Below, piece after piece: positions 1 through 10,352 of a DNA stretch of 64,000 nucleotides (its first letter is position 1; each line of letters starts with the position of its first letter). The notes beneath the pieces are model-generated. The model worked only from the letters and a program-made list of their open reading frames with translations, did not search any database and was not told the DNA's origin. A program made the translations under genes and the position numbers. Source of the stretch: Ignavibacteria bacterium (GTDB lineage: Bacteria; Bacteroidota; Ignavibacteria; Kapaibacteriales; Kapaibacteriaceae); NCBI GenBank assembly GCA_015709655.1, contig CP054181.1:609262-673261 (forward strand). The letters run 5' to 3'.

Positions 1-1422
1 CCCTATGGGAAGGGGCTGCCCCGCACCGTTGTTACCGGTATTAAGCTTAATTATGAATTTGGCTACCTGCGCTGTGTTACCCACGGAAGGAGCGCCTGGG
101 AAACACCACTCCTTTCGGTTGCCCCCTCTGAGCCAGCAATTACGGCTCCGGCGGGCGCTGAAGTCTTTACCGGCACACTGCATACCACCATATCGTGGGT
201 TGGCTTTGCATCACCGGTAAACCTTGAATACAGCCTTGATGACGGCAAAACCTGGAAACCCCTTGCAGATGGCGTTTCAGGCACTGCCTACCGCTGGCAG
301 ATCCCCAACTGGCCAACCATTGTGGCGCGTATCCGGGTTACATCGCAATCCAACCCCAACCAGCAGCGTATCAGCCGATCGTTTACCATAGTTCCGATTT
401 CCAAGGGTGGTATCGTACAGCAAACCATGGTTCCGTGGACGCCGTACGGGCTGGCTTGGGACGGTAAGGACGGGCTATGGAGCACCAGTTTCTATACGCC
501 ATACCTGTACAAGCTCGACCGCAACACACTTAGCGTGCTGAAGGAAGTAAGACTTCCAAAGTCTGTTGGCGATTCGCTGTTTACTGACCTCACCGTTGAT
601 CGCGAAAACGGAATCATCTACCTGCACATGCTCTCCAACACCTCCGGCTACGGGGCTCAGGTTATTGCCGTTGACACAAACGGCACCCTGGTGAAGTGGT
701 TCATGTCGGCAGCGCTCCGCTACCCTACAGGCCTGGAATATATCGATGGGAAGCTCATTGCTCTGGAGCGCGATGGTGATCAAAATGTTTATATTATGGA
801 CACAGACGGACAAACGATTGACCACGTTTCCAACCCATGCAGGTCTCGGTACGGTCCCAGAGGTCTGGCCCATGATAACAACGGAAACCTGCTACAGGTA
901 TGCACTGATTTTTCAGCCGAAAATGAACAGCTTACCAATTGTTCCGCCGTTCTCGCCAGCAGTCAGTCAATCACCGTGGAGTCAGACCGGTTACTGCTCA
1001 CAACCAACAGTTATCTGATTAACGGACGCGGCATAGAATACGACGAACGCGACGGCAACATGTGGGTTAGTGACTTTGGCGGATCAATCTATAAGGTGGC
1101 AGGCTTTAATTTTGTAGAGCCATCAATAACCTCAGTCAGCAATGCTGAATACCAGGCAAGCCGATTAACGATCAGACCCAATCCTGCTTCGGATGTTGCG
1201 GTAATTTCGTTATCGGCAATCTCTGATAAACGCAATGTTACTGTTACTGTCCGTGACATTCACGGCAGAATTCTTCACACGGTTTTTCACGCAACCCAGC
1301 CCATTGGACTTGATTGTGTTTTCAGCTGGAATACGTTGTTGTTGGCAAATGGAATGTACACTCTTACTGCTGAGGCAGACGGTCGTATCGTGGCGTGTAC
1401 GCCGTTTATCGTATATCGTTAA
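1..1422 (+). CDS. T9SS-exported protein with propeller-like domain, 5'-truncated
   Basis: The reading frame is open from base 1, so the gene starts upstream of the window; the GTG at 322 is internal. The first ~110 residues look like Ig/fibronectin-type beta domains (a stretch reading SLDDGKTW followed by YRWQIPNW). From about residue 145 there are propeller-like repeats (TPYGLAWDGKDGLW, GLAHDNNGNLLQVC, GIEYDERDGNMWVSDFGG) as in SMP-30/NHL proteins. The last ~85 residues form a type A T9SS sorting domain, beginning LTIRPNPASD and ending with a short beta-rich tail. Inference: it is exported to the cell surface through the T9SS. The catalytic or binding role is unknown because the N-terminus is missing. 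Confidence 0.8.
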   Translation, partial: PYGKGLPRTVVTGIKLNYEFGYLRCVTHGRSAWETPLLSVAPSEPAITAPAGAEVFTGTLHTTISWVGFASPVNLEYSLDDGKTWKPLADGVSGTAYRWQIPNWPTIVARIRVTSQSNPNQQRISRSFTIVPISKGGIVQQTMVPWTPYGLAWDGKDGLWSTSFYTPYLYKLDRNTLSVLKEVRLPKSVGDSLFTDLTVDRENGIIYLHMLSNTSGYGAQVIAVDTNGTLVKWFMSAALRYPTGLEYIDGKLIALERDGDQNVYIMDTDGQTIDHVSNPCRSRYGPRGLAHDNNGNLLQVCTDFSAENEQLTNCSAVLASSQSITVESDRLLLTTNSYLINGRGIEYDERDGNMWVSDFGGSIYKVAGFNFVEPSITSVSNAEYQASRLTIRPNPASDVAVISLSAISDKRNVTVTVRDIHGRILHTVFHATQPIGLDCVFSWNTLLLANGMYTLTAEADGRIVACTPFIVYR

Positions 1423-1439
1423 TACATTTTAGTATCGTT

Positions 1440-2207
1440 ATGGAACTATCAAACGGACAAGACAAATTTTTTCAAAACAACGGCCTTGGCAACAGGTCAG
1501 AGCGTGAGTTTCTGGAGGGACCGCATGGTCGGCTAAAGGAATTTGGTTTTGTGCTGCGCTCGGCCTGGGAGTTCGTTCGGGGATTCCGAAAGCTCCACTT
1601 TGTAGGCCCTTGCATTACTGTATTCGGATCCGCACGATTTAAGGAAGATCACAAATATTACCAGCTTGCCCGCGAAACCGGTGCTGCTTTGGCGGATATG
1701 GGATTTACTGTTCTCACCGGTGGCGGTCCCGGTATCATGGAAGCTGCCAATCGCGGAGCACGCGAAGCCGGCGGCACCAGCATTGGCTGTAATATCGTAC
1801 TTCCTCATGAGCAGCACCCCAATCCATACCTTGATCTGATGATCGAGTTCGACTACTTTTTTGTCCGCAAATTCATGCTGATAAAGTACTCACTCGGCTT
1901 TGTTGTTATGCCAGGGGGCTTTGGCACACTCGATGAGCTGTTCGAAGCGCTAACCTTGATGCAAACCAATAAAATTCGCAACTTCCCTGTGGTGTTAATG
2001 GGCAAGGAATACTATTCCGAACTTATCGCATCATGGAGCAGGTTTATTGATGAGGGCACAATAAGTCCTGCCGATATGGATCGGTTCTTAATAACCGACT
2101 CGGTTGAGGACGCTTGCCAGTACTTAAAGAAAAACGTTGTAAAACGATTTGGACTGAAGCAGCAACTCTTCATTCCGAACCAACCCAGTAAGGCAGGAGC
2201 AACGTAA
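1440..2207 (+). CDS. TIGR00730/LOG family Rossmann-fold protein (probable nucleoside 5'-monophosphate phosphoribohydrolase)
   Basis: A 255-residue cytosolic protein with both LOG hallmarks: GGGPGIMEAAN near residue 93 and PGGFGTLDE near residue 158. LOG-family enzymes release the base from cytokinin riboside 5'-monophosphate or related nucleotides; the bacterial substrate is often simply a purine nucleotide. I chose the ATG at 1440 because the in-frame ATG at 1395 lies inside the preceding gene and adds residues that do not look like family sequence. It follows the preceding gene by 17 nt and may be co-transcribed with it. Family assignment is secure, substrate is not. Confidence 0.9.
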   Translation: MELSNGQDKFFQNNGLGNRSEREFLEGPHGRLKEFGFVLRSAWEFVRGFRKLHFVGPCITVFGSARFKEDHKYYQLARETGAALADMGFTVLTGGGPGIMEAANRGAREAGGTSIGCNIVLPHEQHPNPYLDLMIEFDYFFVRKFMLIKYSLGFVVMPGGFGTLDELFEALTLMQTNKIRNFPVVLMGKEYYSELIASWSRFIDEGTISPADMDRFLITDSVEDACQYLKKNVVKRFGLKQQLFIPNQPSKAGAT

Positions 2208-2226
2208 TGACATCACGTCTTTAATT

Positions 2227-2730
2227 CTACTTCCGCTTTTGCAGGCTTAATGAATAACTCTGAAGGAATGGAAGTGAGTTGTTAATCTCAAGTTCCAGTG
2301 CGTTTAGTATGTACGATTCAATCTGATAGAACATGGCAGCCGTCTGCGCCGACGTTGTCTTGCGGATATCGGAGTAGTAATCCAGAATCAGGTCACGCAG
2401 ATCATCATTCGCATCGCTAATATCCATGATCATATCATTTATCTGCTCATGAGTAGTGTTTGGATACACGCTGATAAATTTCTTGGTTGCGTCGATGGTG
2501 TTTTTTACGGCCTTGGTACGCTTGGATTCGTACGTATCGTACAACGGCCAAAAACCAACTGAATCGGCTGCTGACAACGTCATGGTTTTTTCGTACAGAC
2601 TTCGCTTATTCATGCCAAAGAGATTTTGTACAATGGCCAGCTCTTCGTGACTTTGCTGTGCGTAGAGCACAGACCCCGTCAGCATAAACATGACAGTCCA
2701 TACTGACATTATGAGTTTTGTGTTCGTCAT
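2227..2730 (-). CDS. Small helical periplasmic protein, unknown function
   Basis: A 167-residue protein with a clear signal peptide (hydrophobic run ending at VLYAQ, about residues 8-25). The mature part is almost entirely predicted helix, with a FWPLYDTYESKR segment and a DLILDYYSDIRK segment. This resembles the Spy/LTXXQ-like small periplasmic helical proteins of Bacteroidota, but I see no decisive motif. It is convergent with the LOG gene and divergent from the ABC exporter. Function unknown. Confidence 0.75.
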   Translation of the reverse strand: MTNTKLIMSVWTVMFMLTGSVLYAQQSHEELAIVQNLFGMNKRSLYEKTMTLSAADSVGFWPLYDTYESKRTKAVKNTIDATKKFISVYPNTTHEQINDMIMDISDANDDLRDLILDYYSDIRKTTSAQTAAMFYQIESYILNALELEINNSLPFLQSYSLSLQKRK

Positions 2731-2853
2731 TCTGTTCCTCTTTTGTTTTTCAGTTTAATCGGTAGTAATTACTTCAGCTACAAAAATGCATTATCCGGTG
2801 TACATAGTAACCAATTCTCAAACGGTGACGGAAAACCCAAGCCCCCTACACCA

Positions 2854-5800
2854 ATGATGAAATTGCGATGGTTATTGCGGAGGCTGCTATTTACTGATGC
2901 CTGGCCAATTATCCGTATTGGCAGGGTACGTTCACTTACACCCGATGACGCGCCCGAGGCTCCCTGGGGATTCCATCCAGACACCACGTCAGCGCGGTTT
3001 GAGCACCTGAACACAGAGCACTTTGGAAGATTTATCCTCTCGGCATACGCTGCCACGGGGTCGGCCGCACGCAACTCACTGATTTTTAATCTGCTGCTTT
3101 TAACAGCGCTGCTGGTAAGCCCGCTTCTGCTTGCCGAACTGCTACGCTTGCTCCCCAACGTTGCCCTCCATCCGGAAGCCACGATTACCATTGCCATTTG
3201 CCTTGGCTTAACCGGCGTCACAAGCGGTTTATTTGCTCAGCAATTTTACTACCATGCATTAAGCTCTACTGCTGCTCTAACAAACGGCATTAATAAACGT
3301 GTGGTGTTGCATGCCCTGCGCTTGCAGAATCGTGCTCGAAACGGCATGCAGACAGGCGACTTGGTTAACCACCTGTCGAGCGACACCGACGCCATTGCGG
3401 AATGTGCATTCTTCCTTCCGGATGCCATGGGCATCGTCATCCGTATAGCGGGTGCCACGGCGTTACTCTGGACGTTCCTTGGCCCGGCAACACTGGCAAG
3501 TATTGCCGCCATGCTGATTCTTACACCTCTTAGTGCCCTGGCTGCGCGCCGGTACCGAAAACTTGATCATAAACTTATGGAACACCGTGATGCCCGTGTA
3601 ACCCTGATGGCTCAGCTTCTTCAGGGAATTCGGGTAATCAAGTACCAGGGATGGGAGAACAGCGTACATTCCGAGGTCAGCAGCATCAGGAAGAGTGAAG
3701 TTCGCAAGCGACTTCAAATTGTTAATACCGATGCAATGAGCACTGCCCTGCTGGTGAGTGTTACTACGCTGGTGGCATTCACCGGCCTTGCAACCTTTGT
3801 GCTACTTGGCGGCCAACTCACTGTTAGCACCGTTTTTGCCAGTCTGGCTTTATTTGCGCTGTTGGAAGACCCCTTTGGTTCTATCAGTCAGCTACTGGCA
3901 TCTGTACAGCATGCCAGAGTTGCTACCGGCCGCCTTCACGCATTCTTTTCCGCGGCTACACGACCAGCCGATGAGCGTGAACTGTCAGCCCCTTCACATC
4001 CCGTAGGCATATCGCTAAACAATGTTACGGTCCGGTATTCTGACCGCCACTTCCCGTCACTCAGCAACATAACCTGTACCATCCCGCCTGGCAGTTCCGT
4101 TGCCATCGTGGGCAGTGTGGGCTCCGGTAAAAGTGTTCTTCTTCGACTCCTGGCCGGCATCCAGGAGTGTGACGAAGGCAGCTTGCAGTACACCAATGTT
4201 CAGCCTGATCTCCGGCCTCGCATTGGTTATGTTCCACAAGAAGCGTTTATTCTGAATGCGTCTGTAGAAGACAATATCCGGTTTGGCCTCCCCGAAACTT
4301 TCCACGGCGATCTTCGCGGAGTTATCGAAGACTGTGCCCTTTTACCCGACGTTGCTGCAATGCCTGCAGGCCTCCGCACCGAAATCGGCGAACGGGGTGT
4401 GAACCTGAGTGGCGGACAAAAGCAGCGGATCTCACTGGCACGGGCGGCGTATGCTCAGCCAGGGCTGCTTGTGCTCGATGACCCGCTTTCGGCAGTTGAT
4501 CCCGCTACAGAACACCACCTTGCAGATGCTCTGCTCTTTGGCAGGCTTCAGGGAGTCACTCGCATTGTTGCAACACACCGGCTGGACCATCTTGAACGAT
4601 TTGATATGATCATTGTTCTTAACAATGGCCGGATAACAGCGATTGGATCCTATGCGGAGGTACGGGATAGTATTGCAGATACCAACCTCAACACCAAGGG
4701 TAAACAGGCACGGGCAGACCCGCCACCGGTCCATCGTTGGGTTGGTGATCAGGCGAATGGTTCCGAGTCATCGTCCGGGTTTGTAATAGAAGAAGACCGG
4801 GATACCGGTGCCGTGAAATCCCATGTCTTCCGCACCTACACCCATGCACTGCTTGGAACAGGCACATATAAACCGGTCTTGATTGCCCTTGCTCTTGTCG
4901 GGTCAACGATTGCCATCACACTGTTGCCAATGACGCAAACCTGGTGGATGGCATACTGGTCAGACACCGGCATCATGTCTCCGCTCGCTGCTGTAGTCAT
5001 CTTTGGGGGCATTGGCGCCATTGTGCTTATCGGCTGGATTGCAGAGCGTTTACTGTGGCTGCGCAGAGCAGCAATTGCCGGACTAACGCTGCACGACAAT
5101 GCGTTGCAGGGAGTACTCTATGCGCCACTGCGGTTTTTTGACACGACGCCCATTGGCAGAATCCTGAACAGATTCTCGCGCGACCAGGAGTCGGTTGATG
5201 ACCGCCTTTCGTCCCACTTTGAACTATGTTTTAAATCAGTTACCAAGACTCTTGGATCGGTGATCCTTGCCGTTTCGATTCTCCCGATATTAATTATTGT
5301 GATTATACCGGTACTGTACCTGTACTATCGGCTGCAGCGAGACTACCGAATGTCGGCACGCGAAGCCAAGCGCATTGAATCCGTCTCCCGCTCGCCTCGG
5401 TATGCACAGTTTAAAGAAATGGTTACCGGACTGGACGTTATACACAGCTTTGGCCGAGAGTCCTGGTTTGAACAGGGATATCATCATGCGCTGGTCAGGT
5501 TCCAGCGTGCCTTTTACTGCAGCATACTACTAAACCGGTGGTTCAGTGTCCGGGTACCCTTGGTAAGCGGGATCGTTGGCATCGCAACCACACTCACTGT
5601 TGTTTTAATGTCATGGCACGATGCCCTTAGCACCGGTACTGCCGGCCTTGTGCTTACGTATGCCTTGTCGTTCTGGGGCAATCTGGAGTGGACGATCAGA
5701 TCGTTCAGCGAAGTAGAAAGCCGGATGACGTCGGTTGAGCGGCTGGGATATTACGGCGCCCTTCCTGCCGAAGCCGACGTCACGCTGCCGCCACCGCTGG

Positions 5801-6513
5801 CTGAGACTGTTCCGTGGCCGGTACACGGTGCAATCCGGATTAGCAACATCACCGTACGATACGCTTCAACACTGCCTCCGGTAATACACAACCTCAGTGC
5901 AGAGATACCTCCCCGCAGCATCGTTGGTATTGTTGGCAGAACCGGATCGGGGAAAAGCACGGTATTTCAGACGTTATACCGGTTTATCAACGTGGAGTCG
6001 GGCAGTATAGAGATCGACGGTGTAAATATCAACAGTATTCCGCTGCACAGGCTTCGTACTGCCATGGCAATCATTCCGCAGGACCCCACCTTGTTCATTG
6101 GCACCATTCGGAGTAATCTGGACAGGTATGGTCAGTCTGCAGATGCTCAGGTGTGGGAGGCACTGCAACGCGTACAGCTTGCCACCTTTATACAGCAGCT
6201 TCCCGATGGCCTTTACACTCAGGTGGCAGAGGGCGGCGTGAACTTCTCACAGGGGCAGCGTCAGCTGCTCTGCATGGCTCGTGCCATCCTGTCCAATGCC
6301 CGTATTATCGTGCTTGACGAGGCTACAGCCAGTGTTGACGGTAAAACAGACATGATTATCCAGCAAACGATACGCCGCGAATTCCGTCATGCAACAGTGC
6401 TGATCATTGCCCACCGTATAAACACGGTACAAGATTGCAACGTCATCATCCGGATGGATGCCCAGAACACCCTTTCGTATGTTACCAAAAGCTCACTTCC
6501 GGTTCAAGAGTAA
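2854..6513 (+). CDS. Single-chain ABC exporter (TMD-NBD-TMD-NBD), MRP/ABCC-like
   Basis: A 1219-residue full transporter containing two complete halves. NBD1 has Walker A GSVGSGKS near residue 418, signature LSGGQKQR near 517 and Walker B ending VLDDPLSAVD near 540. NBD2 has GRTGSGKS near 1027, signature FSQGQRQ near 1130 and VLDEATASVD near 1152. Asp in place of the catalytic Glu in NBD1 and the Glu-containing NBD2 match the asymmetric ATP sites of ABCC/MRP exporters. Each half has an ABC-type exporter membrane domain. Most bacterial exporters are half-size, so this architecture is unusual. An in-frame TTG at 2743 would add 37 unlikely residues; I prefer the ATG at 2854. The 3' end overlaps murB by 32 nt, convergently. 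Substrate unknown. Confidence 0.9.
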   Translation: MMKLRWLLRRLLFTDAWPIIRIGRVRSLTPDDAPEAPWGFHPDTTSARFEHLNTEHFGRFILSAYAATGSAARNSLIFNLLLLTALLVSPLLLAELLRLLPNVALHPEATITIAICLGLTGVTSGLFAQQFYYHALSSTAALTNGINKRVVLHALRLQNRARNGMQTGDLVNHLSSDTDAIAECAFFLPDAMGIVIRIAGATALLWTFLGPATLASIAAMLILTPLSALAARRYRKLDHKLMEHRDARVTLMAQLLQGIRVIKYQGWENSVHSEVSSIRKSEVRKRLQIVNTDAMSTALLVSVTTLVAFTGLATFVLLGGQLTVSTVFASLALFALLEDPFGSISQLLASVQHARVATGRLHAFFSAATRPADERELSAPSHPVGISLNNVTVRYSDRHFPSLSNITCTIPPGSSVAIVGSVGSGKSVLLRLLAGIQECDEGSLQYTNVQPDLRPRIGYVPQEAFILNASVEDNIRFGLPETFHGDLRGVIEDCALLPDVAAMPAGLRTEIGERGVNLSGGQKQRISLARAAYAQPGLLVLDDPLSAVDPATEHHLADALLFGRLQGVTRIVATHRLDHLERFDMIIVLNNGRITAIGSYAEVRDSIADTNLNTKGKQARADPPPVHRWVGDQANGSESSSGFVIEEDRDTGAVKSHVFRTYTHALLGTGTYKPVLIALALVGSTIAITLLPMTQTWWMAYWSDTGIMSPLAAVVIFGGIGAIVLIGWIAERLLWLRRAAIAGLTLHDNALQGVLYAPLRFFDTTPIGRILNRFSRDQESVDDRLSSHFELCFKSVTKTLGSVILAVSILPILIIVIIPVLYLYYRLQRDYRMSAREAKRIESVSRSPRYAQFKEMVTGLDVIHSFGRESWFEQGYHHALVRFQRAFYCSILLNRWFSVRVPLVSGIVGIATTLTVVLMSWHDALSTGTAGLVLTYALSFWGNLEWTIRSFSEVESRMTSVERLGYYGALPAEADVTLPPPLAETVPWPVHGAIRISNITVRYASTLPPVIHNLSAEIPPRSIVGIVGRTGSGKSTVFQTLYRFINVESGSIEIDGVNINSIPLHRLRTAMAIIPQDPTLFIGTIRSNLDRYGQSADAQVWEALQRVQLATFIQQLPDGLYTQVAEGGVNFSQGQRQLLCMARAILSNARIIVLDEATASVDGKTDMIIQQTIRREFRHATVLIIAHRINTVQDCNVIIRMDAQNTLSYVTKSSLPVQE

Positions 6514-7483
6514 CACCAAAGGTATCATACACATCGTTAGCAATCTGAACGGCCAGGTTTCGTACATCGTTGCCTGTTGCTCCGCCATAATTAACAATCA
6601 CGAGAGCCTGACGTGAGTGGACGCCAACGGCTCCGCAGCGCTTCCCCTTCCATCCGCACCTGTCAATCAGCCACGCCGCCGGAAGTTTTACATAATCGTC
6701 ATCCACATGGTATGACGGCAACTCGGGATACTTCTGCTTCAGTTCTTGATAAACCACCCTGCTTACAATTGGATTTTTAAAAAACGATCCGGCATTCCCA
6801 ATTTCTGCGGGATCGGGTAGCTTCTGCCTACGAATCTGAATAACGGCCTGAAACACATCCTGAATTGTGGGGTTCCTGTTGTTGCTCAGCAGTTCTGCAA
6901 CATCCTTGTACTGCGCATGAGGGGTGTAGGGGGGCTTTGCAAGGCGGTACGTTACTCCGATGATGACAATCTGGTTTGCACGCTCCCGCTTGAACACGCT
7001 ATCTCGATAACCAAATTTACATTCCTGTTTCTGGAGCGTAATCGTTCTCCCGGTTGACCGTTCGATACCTGTTAGTTCAACAAAGCATGACTCCTGTTCT
7101 ACTCCGTACGCACCGATATTCTGAATTGGTGCGGCGCCCGTGGTCCCCGGTATCAAGGCCAGATTCTCCAGTCCACCCAGATTGTACTGAACACACCATT
7201 CTACAAACCCGTGCCACTGTTCGCCAGCAGCAACATACACGGTAACGTGTTCTGGTGTTTCTGAGAGAACAGTATGACCCTTTAACAAAATCCGCAGGAC
7301 CGGTTGCTCCGGAGGTGCCGTTACCACAATATTCGATCCACCTCCGATTACAAGGGCTTGCGGGAAACGCACCAGTGCTTCACGAAGCTCGTCCACCGCC
7401 GAAATATCTACAAGCCGTACCGGCACATCAATACCAAACGTGGTATGGTTGGCAATGTTTGCTTTATACGCTGTTATGGCCAT
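6482..7483 (-). CDS. murB: UDP-N-acetylenolpyruvoylglucosamine reductase MurB
   Basis: A 333-residue FAD enzyme that reduces enolpyruvyl-UDP-GlcNAc to UDP-MurNAc in peptidoglycan synthesis. The FAD-binding segment VIGGGSNIVV lies near residue 45, followed by LENLALIPGTTGAAPIQNIG. The catalytic Ser is in NAGSFFKNP near residue 230 and the C-terminal acid is in LEPEVSFW. The length fits type I (E. coli-like) MurB. A longer frame to 7561 exists, but family sequence begins at the ATG at 7483. It lies 41 nt downstream of fumC on the same strand and is probably transcribed with it. Confidence 0.96.
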   Translation of the reverse strand: MAITAYKANIANHTTFGIDVPVRLVDISAVDELREALVRFPQALVIGGGSNIVVTAPPEQPVLRILLKGHTVLSETPEHVTVYVAAGEQWHGFVEWCVQYNLGGLENLALIPGTTGAAPIQNIGAYGVEQESCFVELTGIERSTGRTITLQKQECKFGYRDSVFKRERANQIVIIGVTYRLAKPPYTPHAQYKDVAELLSNNRNPTIQDVFQAVIQIRRQKLPDPAEIGNAGSFFKNPIVSRVVYQELKQKYPELPSYHVDDDYVKLPAAWLIDRCGWKGKRCGAVGVHSRQALVIVNYGGATGNDVRNLAVQIANDVYDTFGVTLEPEVSFW

Positions 7484-7524
7484 GGTGACGGATGTAGTAA
7501 ACGAACAGGGTATGTTCAGAAAGG

Positions 7525-8919
7525 TTACCGCGGCCCCAGCATATCTTCCGGACGTACCCACGCATCAAAATCTTCAGCACTGAGGTAGCCCAGTTCCAGA
7601 GCACTTTCTTTCAGTGTGATGCCCTTATGGTGTGCGTTTTTAGCAATTGCAGCAGCCTTATCATAGCCAATGTGCTGATTAAGTGCCGTCACCAGCATCA
7701 GGGTGTTATGATTGTAGAAGTCCAATTTCTCTTTGTTCGGCTGAATACCCTTTGCACAATGTTCATTAAACATGGTGCACGTATCGGCAAGCAGGTTTAT
7801 GCTTTGCAGAACATTATAAATCATTACCGGTTTAAACACATTCAGCTCGAAGTTGCCGCTTGCTCCACCAACATTAATGGCAACATCGTTACCGAACACC
7901 TGGGCGCATACCATCGTCATTGCCTCGCTCTGTGTTGGGTTCACCTTGCCCGGCATAATGCTTGAACCCGGTTCGTTTTCGGGAATAAAAAGCTCACCCA
8001 GACCGCACCGTGGGCCACTGGCCATCCACCGGATATCATTGGCAATTTTCATGAGTGATGCGGCCAGTGTTTTCAGTGAGCCATGGAAGTACACAAGAGC
8101 ATCATGTGCTGCAAGTGCCTCGAATTTGTTCGGCGCCGTCACAAACGGAAGATTCGTAAGTTTTGATATTGCTTCGGCTGATCGAACGGCAAACTCGGGA
8201 TGTGTGTTCAGTCCGGTACCAACGGCTGTTCCGCCCAACGCCAGCTCATACACACCGTGCAGCGACTCCTGGATACGTTGCAATCCATTGGAAAGCTGCT
8301 GAACATAGCCCGAGAACTCCTGTCCAAGCGTCACCGGCGTGGCATCCATCAGGTGGGTTCGTCCGCTCTTGATAAGGGGCTGAAACTCACCTGCTTTTTG
8401 TGCAAACGTGTCGCGCAGTGCGGTTACGGCCGGGATAAGCTTGGTTACGGTAGCTAATGCGGCAGCAATATGCATTGCCGTCGGGAACGTATCGTTCGAC
8501 GACTGTGACATGTTTACGTGATCGTTAGGGTGCACAGGCGTTTTACTTCCAAGCTCGCCACCTGCCAGCTCGATAGCACGGTTAGAGATAACTTCGTTTA
8601 CGTTCATGTTTGACTGCGTACCCGAACCGGTCTGCCACACACGTAACGGAAACTGATCGTTCAGCTTTCCGGCCATAACGTCATCGGCAGCCTTCATTAT
8701 CAGGTCAGCCTTGTCAGCCGGCAGCTTTCCCAGATCGCGGTTCACGATGGCAGCCGCCTTTTTCAGGATGGCCATCGCATGAATAACTTCCGTGGGCATG
8801 GTTTCGGTGCCAATGGCAAAATGGATAAGTGACCGTGCCGTTTGGGCGCCGTAATATGCATTGGACGGTACCGGAATTTCGCCCATCGAGTCGCGTTCGG
8901 TACGAAATGATGCAGACAT
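7525..8919 (-). CDS. fumC: Class II fumarate hydratase FumC
   Basis: A 464-residue TCA-cycle enzyme that interconverts fumarate and malate. The superfamily signature [11 protein letters not shown] is near residue 320. Other conserved blocks are [31 protein letters not shown] and [16 protein letters not shown]. The ATG at 8919 gives the family N-terminus ([15 protein letters not shown]); an upstream in-frame ATG at 8952 would lie on the promoter -7 element described next. First gene of a probable fumC-murB operon. Confidence 0.97.
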   Translation of the reverse strand: MSASFRTERDSMGEIPVPSNAYYGAQTARSLIHFAIGTETMPTEVIHAMAILKKAAAIVNRDLGKLPADKADLIMKAADDVMAGKLNDQFPLRVWQTGSGTQSNMNVNEVISNRAIELAGGELGSKTPVHPNDHVNMSQSSNDTFPTAMHIAAALATVTKLIPAVTALRDTFAQKAGEFQPLIKSGRTHLMDATPVTLGQEFSGYVQQLSNGLQRIQESLHGVYELALGGTAVGTGLNTHPEFAVRSAEAISKLTNLPFVTAPNKFEALAAHDALVYFHGSLKTLAASLMKIANDIRWMASGPRCGLGELFIPENEPGSSIMPGKVNPTQSEAMTMVCAQVFGNDVAINVGGASGNFELNVFKPVMIYNVLQSINLLADTCTMFNEHCAKGIQPNKEKLDFYNHNTLMLVTALNQHIGYDKAAAIAKNAHHKGITLKESALELGYLSAEDFDAWVRPEDMLGPR

Positions 8920-8949
8920 TGATCTCTTAGAATAATGAGTGAATACGTA

Positions 8950-8978
8950 CAAAAATAGCCTATCTCGGTCATGGGCAA
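8950..8978 (-). promoter_or_regulatory. Bacteroidota-type promoter of fumC-murB
   Basis: On the minus strand TATTTTTG (8957-8950) matches the -7 consensus TAnnTTTG, with TTG (8978-8976) exactly 18 nt upstream as the -33 element. The predicted start is about 8943, giving a leader of roughly 24 nt to the fumC ATG. The same TTG-N18-TATTTTTG arrangement precedes typA. Confidence 0.65.
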
Positions 8979-9020
8979 TGTTTCACAAAACTCCAGCCCC
9001 CTTCCCGACCACTCATTGAA

Positions 9021-10352
9021 TTACCGGATTAATGTGCCCGTAAGCCTAAGCAGTTCGGTTGCCGCCAGTTGCTTCTGATATGTAGTTTGCGTTAACTGCT
9101 CGCCCGTTTGCAGTACCGACAAGAGCGCCTGACGTACCTGGAGTGCGCTTACCGTACCCACGCGCAGACTCTGCAGTGCAACGTTTGCGTTTTTTAATGC
9201 ATCATCGTACGATTCGCGATAAATCCTGTACAGCTCTGTCATGGTCTGGTACGACCGGTATGTACGGTCAATTCGTCCAATAATAGAGTTCTGCAGCGCT
9301 TTGATATCAATTCTGCTTTTCTCTTCCTGCACCAAGGCCTGTTCCCGCGCAATCTTATCCGAAAAACCATTAAAAATGTTCCAGGTTAATTGCGCTCCAA
9401 TATTCCAGCCCGTTGTGTTGCTGGTTAGAATGAATCCGGCACCCTGCGTGGTCTTATTGTACTGATAGGTTCCGGTCAGTGTAATCGTTGGCATAAACAC
9501 CGACTGCACTTCGGCCACATGAGCGCTTGCAGCTTCGAGTGCCTTTTGTAATGCAAGAAGTTCGGGGTTAGACTGCCGGACTGATTCCACAAGGTCATCC
9601 CTGGAAAGGATCTTCATCGTGGGCATGGAGGTGTCGGCAACAATCACCGTCTGTGGATCGGTATTCAACAGAGTCAGCAGTGCGGATGTAGCATTCTGAA
9701 GCGTGCTTCTCATCTGTACAACCATTGCCTGCTGTGCGTTGAAGTCAATCCTGGACTGTGCAAGGTCAACACCACTCGATGCACCAACGGCATGGCGCAG
9801 TTCCTCGATCTGCATCTGTTCCTTGGCAAGCGCCAGTGCACTGTCCACTGTGGCCATAAAACTCTGGGTTGCCACAACATTACTGTATGCAGTAATTACA
9901 TCGGCAAGTACGCTTTGCATTGTTGCCTGAACCCGTGACAGACCTTGTTGTTCAAGGGCCTTGTAACGGTTGGCTGATGCAAACATCCTGAAGCCGTCGA
10001 ACACCGTCCACATAACAGTTGCAGCCGCACTGCTGCCATCAACCGAAGCCCCGTCCTTTGCGATTACCCTGCCGTCGGCAAACGACTGGTTGATGTTATT
10101 GGCGCCGGTGTTAATGTCTGCCTGCAACGAAACCTTGGGCAGATACCCGGTAATACCTGAGCTTCCAACCACATGGGCCATGAGGGAATCCTGCCGTGCA
10201 CTCTGAATATCGAAATTCTTCCGGAATGCCATCTCGATTGCATCGTGCAGCGACAGCCGCAGGGTATCAGCACCCAAACCGATTTGCGTGCCCGCAATGC
10301 ACACAATACCCACGGTACAGCAGAGTCCGAGTTTATGTAATAGCTGCATCAT
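9021..10352 (-). CDS. TolC-family outer-membrane efflux protein
   Basis: A 443-residue protein with a signal peptide and two OEP repeats rich in long coiled-coil helices; the first begins LSLHDAIEMAFRKNFDIQSA and the second ends with ALQVRQALLSVLQT. It would form the outer-membrane channel for the adjacent RND pump. Its start overlaps the pump's stop codon by 4 nt (ATGA), so translation is probably coupled. Confidence 0.9.
   Translation of the reverse strand: MMQLLHKLGLCCTVGIVCIAGTQIGLGADTLRLSLHDAIEMAFRKNFDIQSARQDSLMAHVVGSSGITGYLPKVSLQADINTGANNINQSFADGRVIAKDGASVDGSSAAATVMWTVFDGFRMFASANRYKALEQQGLSRVQATMQSVLADVITAYSNVVATQSFMATVDSALALAKEQMQIEELRHAVGASSGVDLAQSRIDFNAQQAMVVQMRSTLQNATSALLTLLNTDPQTVIVADTSMPTMKILSRDDLVESVRQSNPELLALQKALEAASAHVAEVQSVFMPTITLTGTYQYNKTTQGAGFILTSNTTGWNIGAQLTWNIFNGFSDKIAREQALVQEEKSRIDIKALQNSIIGRIDRTYRSYQTMTELYRIYRESYDDALKNANVALQSLRVGTVSALQVRQALLSVLQTGEQLTQTTYQKQLAATELLRLTGTLIR

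Noticed and set aside
2743..2853. N-terminal extension of the ABC exporter from TTG 2743
   Set aside because: The added 37 residues are not transporter-like and the codons lie in the promoter region of the divergent gene.
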